Shown here: piece by piece, positions 15,528-21,680 of the stretch | Numbering within the stretch: position 1 is the first letter of the stretch | Layout of the letters: each line of letters opens with the position of its first letter | Assembly: GCA_902826945.1 (NCBI GenBank) | Contig: CADEGS010000003.1 | Span: 1 to 23,774 of the forward strand | DNA length: 23,774 nucleotides | DNA from: an uncultured bacterium | GTDB lineage: Bacteria; Planctomycetota; UBA1135; GCA-002686595 | Reading direction: 5' to 3' | Translations under genes and position numbers: made by a program | The notes under the pieces: model-generated | The model's input: only the letters and a program-made list of their open reading frames with translations | The model's database searches: none | Told to the model about the DNA's origin: nothing

Positions 15528-18179
15528 ATGCAGGCACCCCGTCCGACGGTCGAGCTGCTGAGCGCGCAGGTCGCCAGCCTGCGCGCGCTGGCGCGCTCGC
15601 TCGTGCGCGACGCGCACCTGGCGGACGACGCGGTCCAGGACACGCTGGTGCTCGCGCTCGAGCGGCCGCCGCGCGATCCCGAGCGCCTGCGCCCGTGGCT
15701 CGCGCGCGTGCTGCGCCGCCGCCTGCGCGCGGCCTGGCGCTCGGGCGCGGCGCGCGGCGCCCGCGAGCGCGCGCACGGAGCGCCGGACGAGCCGCTCGCC
15801 GCGGACGAGCTCGTCCTGCACCTGCACACGCAGCGCGCGCTGGCGGAGGAGCTGCTCGCGCTCGACGAGCCCTACCGCGCCGCGATCCTCCTGCGCTTCT
15901 ACGAGGATCTGCCGCCGCGCGAGATCGCGCGGCGGCTCGGCCTCGGCGTGCCCGCGGTGAAGAGCCGGCTGCAGCGCGGCCTGGCGCGGCTGCGCGAGCG
16001 CCTCGACCGGCGCAACGGCGGCGACCGGCAGGCCTGGATGGCGGCCCTGGCGCCCTTCGCACGCGGGCCGTGGGGGCTCGCGGCGGCGCCCGCGGCGAAG
16101 GCGGGCTCGCTCGCGAGCCAGACGGCGCTCGGCGCCGGCATCGGAGGCATCCTCGTGAACGGCAAGCTCCTCGTCCTGTCCCTGGTCCTGGTCGCGGGCG
16201 CGTGGCTCGCGCTGCGCTCTCCCGAGCGCTCCGCGCCCTCGAGCGTCGATCCGGAGGGGCTCGCGACGGCGGAGGAGCCGCTGGCCGCGCTCGACGCCCT
16301 GCCCACGCCGCGCGCGGGTCGCACGGCCGAGGATCCGCCCGCGCCGGAGCGCGCCGCGCCCGCGCTCGCCGCCGCCGGGCCCGCGCGCGCGGCGCGCTCG
16401 CTGCACGCCGTGCGCGGCCGCGTGGTCGACGCTGGCGCGCGGCCCGTCGACGGGCTCGTCCTGCGCGCGGAGGCGGGCGAGACGCTCGACACGAGCGGCG
16501 GGGGCGGGCGCTTCGCCTTCGAGACGACCGACGAGCGCGGCGTGGTCGAGGTGGCCGACGCGGCGTGGTCCACGATCCGCCGCGGCGCGTGGAGCGCGGG
16601 CTCGCCGCTCGACCCGGTCGTGGTGTGCGCGCCGGCCGCGACCGTGGCCGGACGCGTGGTGGACGAGAGCGGCCGCGCGCTCGCGGGCGCGCGCCTCTTG
16701 CTCGTCCTGCCCGAGGGGCTGCGCGCGGGGCTCGAGGACGTGCTCGACGCCTCGCTCGCCGTCGCGTGGAGCGGCTGGAGCGACGCGCAGGGCCGCTTCG
16801 CGCTCGAGCGCGCGCCGCGCGTGGCCGGGCTGGCGCTCTTCGCCGCGAAGGACGGCTACGTCCCGCGCCTGGTGCGCGACGCGGAGACGCCCCTCGACGC
16901 GCTCGAGGTCGTGCTCGAGCGCCCGCGGCCCGACGCCGAGGCGGCGCTCGAGGGCCGCGTGCAGCTCTCCGACGGCACGCCGGCCTCGGCCGCGCGCGTG
17001 GCGCTCGGGATCGCGAGCGTGCCCGCCGACGAGCAGGGCTTCTTCGTGCTGCCGCTCGCCGCGAGCTCCACCGGCGCGCCGCGGCTCGTCGCCGCGCAGC
17101 AGGGCTTCCTGCCGGCGGCGCTCGAGCGTCCCGGCGAGCCGGGCGACGCGCTCGGCGGCTGGCCGGGCTTCGTCGAGCTCGTGCTCGGCGAGGCCTGCGC
17201 GTCGATCCGCGGGCGCGTCGTGGACCACGAGGGCCGTCCGTGCGCCGAGGCGTACGTGTGGGTCGAGGACCCGACGCCGTTCGGGACGGTCGGCACGCAT
17301 CCGCTCTCGCTCGAGGGCTGGCTCGCGGGCGGCCGCGTGCCCGGGCGCGCGACGGACTCGCTGGCCGAGATTCCCGAGGACGGCGGGGAGGACGGCGGCG
17401 AGGTCTTCGGCTCGGCCACGCCGATCGAGCCGCCGAGCGCCATGCTCTGGTACGCGCGCACCGATCCCGACGGGCGCTTCGAGCTCCCCGGCCTCTTGCG
17501 GCGTCCCTACGACGTGCGCGCGGTCGACGCGGGCCTGGGCTGGACGGTCGTCGAGCGCGCGGTGCCGGCCGGCACGGACGCGCTCGAGCTGCGCGTGCCC
17601 GCGCCGGACGGGCACGAGCGGCTGGTCGTGCGCGTCGCGACGCGCCACGGCGACCCGGTGCCCGGCGTCGGCGTGCAGCAGTGGGCCGCCGCCTTCGACC
17701 AGGACGTGCGCGTGCGCGGCGGGCGCTCGCACGTCACGCGTTTCCTGCTCGGCCGCTCGGGGGCGAGCGACGAGCGCGGCCGCGTCGTCTTCGAGAACGT
17801 TCCGCGCGAGGGCATCCAGCTCTTCGTCTCCGGGGACGACGTGCTGCCGGCCTACGCGTCGGTCGACGCCGCCGTCGCGAGCGAGCTGGTCGTCACCGTC
17901 GCGGCGCGCGCCTTCCTGCGCGTCACCGTCGAGCCGCCCGTCGCGGCGGACGCGATCGAGGTCACGGGCGACGACGGCGAGCGCCAGCCGATCCTCCTGA
18001 TGCGCGCCGACGGCTACTCGGACTTCCAGCGCTTCCCGCTCGACGCCGGCCGCTCGGGCACGGTGACCGTGACCTCGGAGGCCTCCTCCCTGCACCTCCT
18101 GGTCGGCGACGAGCGCGTGGCCACGCTGCCGCTCGTCCTGCGCCCGGGCGAGGTGCACGAGGTGCTCTGGCGCCCGTGA
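15528..18179 (+). CDS. Membrane-tethered ECF sigma factor fused to carboxypeptidase-regulatory-like domains
   Basis: An 883-residue fusion. Residues about 15-75 are an ECF sigma region 2 (LRALARSLVRDAHLADDAVQ), and about 105-162 are region 4 with a helix-turn-helix (LPPREIARRLGLGVPAVKSR). A single hydrophobic helix follows (about 213-232, LLVLSLVLVAGAWLAL), then a Pro/Ala linker. The rest, from about 292, contains repeated carboxypeptidase-regulatory-like beta domains, each recognisable by a GRVVD-x-x-GRP/A core (VRGRVVDAGARPV, VAGRVVDESGRAL, IRGRVVDHEGRPC). The sigma part would lie in the cytoplasm and the beta domains outside. ECF sigmas with long C-terminal extensions are known from Planctomycetes. 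Here sensor and sigma are one chain, with no separate anti-sigma seen. The ATG at 15528 is chosen because sigma region 2 starts just after it; there is no good Shine-Dalgarno. Confidence 0.88.
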   Translation: MQAPRPTVELLSAQVASLRALARSLVRDAHLADDAVQDTLVLALERPPRDPERLRPWLARVLRRRLRAAWRSGAARGARERAHGAPDEPLAADELVLHLHTQRALAEELLALDEPYRAAILLRFYEDLPPREIARRLGLGVPAVKSRLQRGLARLRERLDRRNGGDRQAWMAALAPFARGPWGLAAAPAAKAGSLASQTALGAGIGGILVNGKLLVLSLVLVAGAWLALRSPERSAPSSVDPEGLATAEEPLAALDALPTPRAGRTAEDPPAPERAAPALAAAGPARAARSLHAVRGRVVDAGARPVDGLVLRAEAGETLDTSGGGGRFAFETTDERGVVEVADAAWSTIRRGAWSAGSPLDPVVVCAPAATVAGRVVDESGRALAGARLLLVLPEGLRAGLEDVLDASLAVAWSGWSDAQGRFALERAPRVAGLALFAAKDGYVPRLVRDAETPLDALEVVLERPRPDAEAALEGRVQLSDGTPASAARVALGIASVPADEQGFFVLPLAASSTGAPRLVAAQQGFLPAALERPGEPGDALGGWPGFVELVLGEACASIRGRVVDHEGRPCAEAYVWVEDPTPFGTVGTHPLSLEGWLAGGRVPGRATDSLAEIPEDGGEDGGEVFGSATPIEPPSAMLWYARTDPDGRFELPGLLRRPYDVRAVDAGLGWTVVERAVPAGTDALELRVPAPDGHERLVVRVATRHGDPVPGVGVQQWAAAFDQDVRVRGGRSHVTRFLLGRSGASDERGRVVFENVPREGIQLFVSGDDVLPAYASVDAAVASELVVTVAARAFLRVTVEPPVAADAIEVTGDDGERQPILLMRADGYSDFQRFPLDAGRSGTVTVTSEASSLHLLVGDERVATLPLVLRPGEVHEVLWRP

Positions 18180-18291
18180 GGGGCGCGGCGCGGACCGACC
18201 TCGACGCCGCGGGTGTCCCGGGTGTGAGCCTGCCGACGATCTTCGCGGCGATCGTGCTCGCTGGCGCGGGCGGGAGCGAGACCCCGGGCGC

Positions 18292-18297
18292 TACGAT
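18292..18297 (+). promoter_or_regulatory. Candidate -10 element for the SGNH hydrolase gene
   Basis: TACGAT in the context GCGCTACGAT lies 45 nt upstream of the chosen start. A small dyad, CTCGCT-N12-AGCGAG (18257-18280), lies just upstream and could be an operator or the end of the preceding transcript. No -35 is evident. Confidence 0.25.
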
Positions 18298-18342
18298 CCC
18301 GCGCGCGGAGGGAGTGCAGCGAAGCGCGCGGCGGGAATCGCG

Positions 18343-19674
18343 GTGGCCTTGGCGGTGGGGCTGGTCCTGTGCGAGGGCCTGCTCCGGGCCGCCGCGTGGA
18401 CCAACCGCGCGCTGCACCGGCGCGAGGTGCACGCCGGGGAGGCGGAGCGCGTGTGGGCGTGCATCGGGGACTCGAACACGTACGGCGTGTTCGAGGACGA
18501 CGACGACACGTATCCGGCGGCGCTCGAGCGCCTGCTCGGGACGCACGCGGAGCGCGGCCCCGAGCGCGTGCTGAACCTCGGGCTGCCGGGGGTCAACGCG
18601 CGGCAGGCGGACACGATCCTCGCGCGCGCGCTCGCGGAGCGGCGGCCCGAGCTCGTGCTGCTGCTCGTCGGGGCGAACAACGTCTGGTCCTGGCACGCGG
18701 CGGACGACCTCGACTACGGCGAGCCGCCCTGGTACGAGGAGCTGCGGCTGGTGCGGCTCGCGCGCCTGTTCGCGTTCGCGGTGGCCGAGCGCGGGGAGGA
18801 GGGGCCGGTCGGACCTCCCGCGCCTTCCATCGACCGCCTGGCGAACGCACCCGGCGCTCCCGGCGAGGCCCAGACCGTGGCCGGCTTCGACCGCGAGGGA
18901 CACCCCGTGCGCTTCCTGGCCGACACGACGGCGCCCGCGCCGCCGCAGGACGCGCTCGCGCGCTCGATCCGCGCGGACATGAGCCGGCTGCAAGAACGGC
19001 TCGACGCGGCCGCGCAGCCCTACTGCTTCCTGACCTACGCCTACGACCAGGGCGACGTCGGCCGCATCAACGACGCGATCCGCGCCGCGGCGGCGGAGCT
19101 CGGAGCGCCGCTCGTGGACGCCGGCCGCCGTCTCGCCCCGGCGCGGGCGGCCTTCGCGCCCGAGCGCCTCTTCTACCCCGACTCGCACCTGCGCGCGCTC
19201 GGCTACGACCTCTACGCGCGCGCGGTGTACGAGGGGCTGCGCGAGCTCGCGCTCGTGCGCGGCGCGGCGATCGAGCTGCTCGAGAGCGCGCGCCGCGAGG
19301 ATCCGCCCGCGCCGGCCCCCAGCTTGCGCTGGCGGGAGGGAGAGGCGCTGCCCGACCTCGTGATCGACTCGGGCGATCCGGGGCGGCCGTACCTCGTCGT
19401 CGTCTCCGGCGACGCGGGCGAGCGCCCGGCGCAGCACGCAGGGCTGCCGCTGCCGGTCTTCGACGACCCCTTCTTCCGCGGCTGCTACGAGAGCCCGCTT
19501 CTCATCGGGACGACCGACGCGGAGGGCAGGGCGCTGGTGGACTTCCGCGCGCTCCCGCACGACGCGGGGCCGCTGCGCGGACGGCGCCTGCGCGCGGCGT
19601 ACGTGCTCTACCAGAGCGCGCGCCACGCGCAGGTGCGCACGGTCTCGGCGGCGGTCGCGTTCACCGTCCGCTGA
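18343..19674 (+). CDS. Membrane-anchored or exported SGNH/GDSL hydrolase-like protein
   Basis: A 443-residue protein with an N-terminal hydrophobic anchor (ALAVGLVLCEGLL) followed by an SGNH hydrolase-like domain. Block I is CIGDSNTYG with the nucleophile Ser. The GANN block is VGANNVWSW. The final block is YPDSHLRALGY, with the Asp and His in a D-x-H arrangement. These enzymes usually de-esterify lipids, acetylated sugars or cell-surface glycans; the substrate here cannot be told. The C-terminal 120 residues (PDLVIDSGDPGRPYLVVVSG) form an extra beta-rich domain I do not recognise. The GTG at 18343 has only a weak GGGA upstream. The frame remains open upstream and would add a basic KRAAGIAVA stretch, better for membrane insertion, but has no usable start codon, so the true start is uncertain. 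It lies 163 nt after the sigma fusion. Confidence 0.8.
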   Translation: MALAVGLVLCEGLLRAAAWTNRALHRREVHAGEAERVWACIGDSNTYGVFEDDDDTYPAALERLLGTHAERGPERVLNLGLPGVNARQADTILARALAERRPELVLLLVGANNVWSWHAADDLDYGEPPWYEELRLVRLARLFAFAVAERGEEGPVGPPAPSIDRLANAPGAPGEAQTVAGFDREGHPVRFLADTTAPAPPQDALARSIRADMSRLQERLDAAAQPYCFLTYAYDQGDVGRINDAIRAAAAELGAPLVDAGRRLAPARAAFAPERLFYPDSHLRALGYDLYARAVYEGLRELALVRGAAIELLESARREDPPAPAPSLRWREGEALPDLVIDSGDPGRPYLVVVSGDAGERPAQHAGLPLPVFDDPFFRGCYESPLLIGTTDAEGRALVDFRALPHDAGPLRGRRLRAAYVLYQSARHAQVRTVSAAVAFTVR

Positions 19675-19707
19675 CCGTGCGCCGGCCCGCGCGGGGCGAT
19701 CCCGAGG

Positions 19708-19713
19708 TACGAT
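19708..19713 (+). promoter_or_regulatory. Candidate -10 element for the exported unknown protein
   Basis: TACGAT lies 35 nt upstream of the start at 19749. It is the only AT-rich hexamer in the 74-nt gap. No -35 is evident. Confidence 0.25.
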
Positions 19714-19748
19714 GCGACGCAGCTCGCACGCACCGAGGAGGGAGCCGA

Positions 19749-20630
19749 ATGGGCCTTGCAGGGATCGCGATCTGGATCGCCGCGCTGGCGGCGGGTGAGC
19801 CGCAGGCGCAGGGTGTGCCCTCGCCGCCCGTCGAGTGGCCGCCGCGCGTGCTGTGGGCGGCGGAGCGCCGTCCGGTGCCGCTGCTCTGGGAACGGGTCGG
19901 TCTGGAGGGCCAGATCTCCTGCGACGCACCGCAGCAGACGGTGAGCTTCCGCTGGCACCGCGTCCGCGGCGAGCGGCCGCCGGACTGGCGCCTTTCCCTC
20001 CAGGGCGAGCGGGTGGACTTCTGGCCGACCGACGTCGGGCGGCTCGACGAAGGCGTCGTCGTCGTCGCCGGCAAGACGCGGGAAGGCAGGACCGTGATCG
20101 AGGTCTGGCAGCTCGACCCGCCCGCCGTCGCCTCGCCTGCGGCTCCCGGCGAGCGATCGAGCGCCGGCCCGCTCGTGCCCATCGCGCGCAAGGGCGCGAT
20201 CTACGACGCCAGGGTCCCCGGACGCGACCTCGTGCGCGCCCTGTGGCGGAACCGGGGCAAGGCGCGGAGCTTCTTCGCGCAGTTCCACGACAGCGGCGAC
20301 GTGTACGAGGTCGCGCTGCGCGACGACGGGGAGCGCGTGGCGCTCGCGTCCATGAAGAGGGTCGCCTCGCCGCTCGGCGGCGGGAGCTGGGTCGTCGAGC
20401 CGGCGCTCGCCACAAAGTTTCCGGATCGCTGGGACGCCGACCACGTGCGCGGGTTCGTCTACTTCGCGGCCGATTCGCACACCTGGCAGGCGAGCGAGGG
20501 AACGCCCGGCGGCGTCGTCCTGATCGACGCGGACCGCGACGGCGCGCTCGACGCGTCGCTCTCCATGACCGGCGAGGAGTGGGGCACGCTGGGCTTCGCG
20601 CGCGGCGACGCGTATCGGCCCGACCGGTAA
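19749..20630 (+). CDS. Exported protein of unknown function
   Basis: A 293-residue protein that I do not recognise. The first 22 residues (MGLAGIAIWIAALAAGEPQA) look like a Sec signal peptide. The mature part starts Pro-rich (SPPVEWPPRVLWAAERRPV) and is otherwise beta-rich with many Trp and Arg residues. Near the C-terminus DADRDGALD (Asp260, Asp262, Asp264, Asp268) matches a short EF-hand/dockerin-type calcium loop, so calcium binding is possible. The start is well supported by a long GAGGAGGGAG (19735-19744). The upstream frame overlaps the hydrolase gene out of frame and is discarded. It lies 74 nt after the hydrolase gene on the same strand, with its own candidate -10, so co-transcription is possible but not required. 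Confidence 0.8.
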   Translation: MGLAGIAIWIAALAAGEPQAQGVPSPPVEWPPRVLWAAERRPVPLLWERVGLEGQISCDAPQQTVSFRWHRVRGERPPDWRLSLQGERVDFWPTDVGRLDEGVVVVAGKTREGRTVIEVWQLDPPAVASPAAPGERSSAGPLVPIARKGAIYDARVPGRDLVRALWRNRGKARSFFAQFHDSGDVYEVALRDDGERVALASMKRVASPLGGGSWVVEPALATKFPDRWDADHVRGFVYFAADSHTWQASEGTPGGVVLIDADRDGALDASLSMTGEEWGTLGFARGDAYRPDR

Positions 20631-20699
20631 CGCGCAGGCCTCGGAGGCGACGCGAGCGGGGGCGATCCGGACGCGCGGCGGTTCCCAGACCGCGCGCCG

Positions 20700-20728
20700 G
20701 ACCGCCCCCTTCCCTCGGGCGGGCGGTC
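20700..20728. terminator. Candidate bidirectional terminator hairpin
   Basis: GACCGCCC (20700-20707) and GGGCGGTC (20721-20728) form a perfect 8-bp stem around a 13-nt loop in the 101-nt gap between two convergent genes. It ends 4 nt before the stop codon of the minus-strand gene. No T-run follows on either side. Confidence 0.5.
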
Positions 20729-20731
20729 GCC

Positions 20732-21418
20732 TCAGGAGCCCGGCGCGGGCTCGGCGGGGAGGCGCACGTCGGCGAGCGTCGCGCCCTGCGCCGCGACCAG
20801 CGCGACCAGAGCGGCGTGCGTCGGCGGGCGCGCCGCCGGCGCGCGCACGGCGAAGCGCAGCTTGCGCGCGGCCTCGTCGTAGCTGCCCTGCACGTCCTCG
20901 AAGGCCTGCGACTCGCGCAGGGCCTTCTGGAGCGCGTCGAGCTGCGCCGCGCCGGCGCCGTCCACGACGAGCACGATCGGGCCGGGGAGCTGCAGGCGCT
21001 CGCCGTCGAGCCGCGCGCCGTAGGGAACGAGCGCGCCGGTGAGCTGGCTCAGCGCGAGCACGCGCCGCGGCGCGATGGTCAGCGCCAGGCTCAGCTCCTC
21101 GGGCGAGGCCGCGACCGAGGCCAGGATCGGGCGCTGCGCGAGCTGCAGCGCGCCGCCGCAGGCCGTGCAGGCGCCGCTCGCGACCTGCTCGATCCCGCAG
21201 GCGTCGCAGGCGTGCACCGGCACCTGCAGCGCGGAGAGCGCCGTCTCGATCGCGCGCGCGTTGTCGCGCGTCAGCCCGGCGAGCGGGACGCGCAGGGCGC
21301 GGGCGGGCACGGCCACCGGCTCGGCGGCGGCCTTGTGCGCGCCCTTCGGGGTCTGCGCGTGGGGGAGCGACCCGGCCGCCACCAGCGCGGCGAGGGTCCA
21401 GGACAGGAGGATCTTCAT
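20732..21418 (-). CDS. Exported small protein with a four-Cys zinc-ribbon-like motif
   Basis: A 228-residue protein with a clear signal peptide (MKILLSWTLAALVAAGSLPH, cleavage near AQ). It carries CDAC (Cys71, Cys74) and CTAC (Cys84, Cys87), a CxxC-x9-CxxC arrangement as in rubredoxin-type zinc ribbons, which is unusual in an exported protein. The flanking segments, VPLAGLTRDNARAIETALSA and LQKALRESQAFEDVQGSYDE, resemble the alpha-beta pattern of heavy-metal-associated (ferredoxin-like) domains, but without that family's own CxxC. A role in metal handling or redox is possible but unproven. The start has GAGGAAA (21430-21436 on the complement) 11 nt upstream. It is divergent from the caspase-like gene, with a palindrome between, and convergent with the exported unknown gene. 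Confidence 0.8.
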   Translation of the reverse strand: MKILLSWTLAALVAAGSLPHAQTPKGAHKAAAEPVAVPARALRVPLAGLTRDNARAIETALSALQVPVHACDACGIEQVASGACTACGGALQLAQRPILASVAASPEELSLALTIAPRRVLALSQLTGALVPYGARLDGERLQLPGPIVLVVDGAGAAQLDALQKALRESQAFEDVQGSYDEAARKLRFAVRAPAARPPTHAALVALVAAQGATLADVRLPAEPAPGS

Positions 21419-21451
21419 GGTCGGGTTTCTTTCCTCGGTTTCGTGTGGAGA

Positions 21452-21468
21452 GCGGGGACCGTCCCCGC
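21452..21468. promoter_or_regulatory. 17-nt palindrome between divergent genes, possible operator
   Basis: GCGGGGAC and GTCCCCGC are perfect 8-bp arms around a single C. It lies 33 nt upstream of the minus-strand start in a 262-nt divergent gap, a typical place for a dimeric regulator to act on one or both genes. Confidence 0.4.
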
Positions 21469-21680
21469 GCCCTGGGATGTCCGGCGCAGGCGCGGGCGAA
21501 CGGTCCTCTCTCCTCCTCCCGCGCCCGCGCCCATCGACCCGCCTGCGACCGCGGCGTTCGCTCGCCGCCCCGACGGCCATCGAGGTCCGGGCGCGGGCGG
21601 CGCCGGACCGGCGGGCGCCGACGCCCTCCGGGACGGTCGAGGGGGCCTCCCGCGCCGCTCCGGGCACAATGCACGCCACC

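Noticed and set aside
12557..15829. Long minus-strand open frame (1090 codons) opposite the second TPR-CHAT gene and the following gap
   Set aside because: Shadow of the TPR repeats in GC-rich sequence; Arg/Glu/Gly-rich with no domain, and it would overlap a clear gene fully.
15012..18158. Long minus-strand open frame (1048 codons) opposite the sigma-factor fusion
   Set aside because: Its translation is Arg/Ala/Glu/His-rich without motifs, while the plus strand encodes sigma regions, a membrane helix and beta domains.
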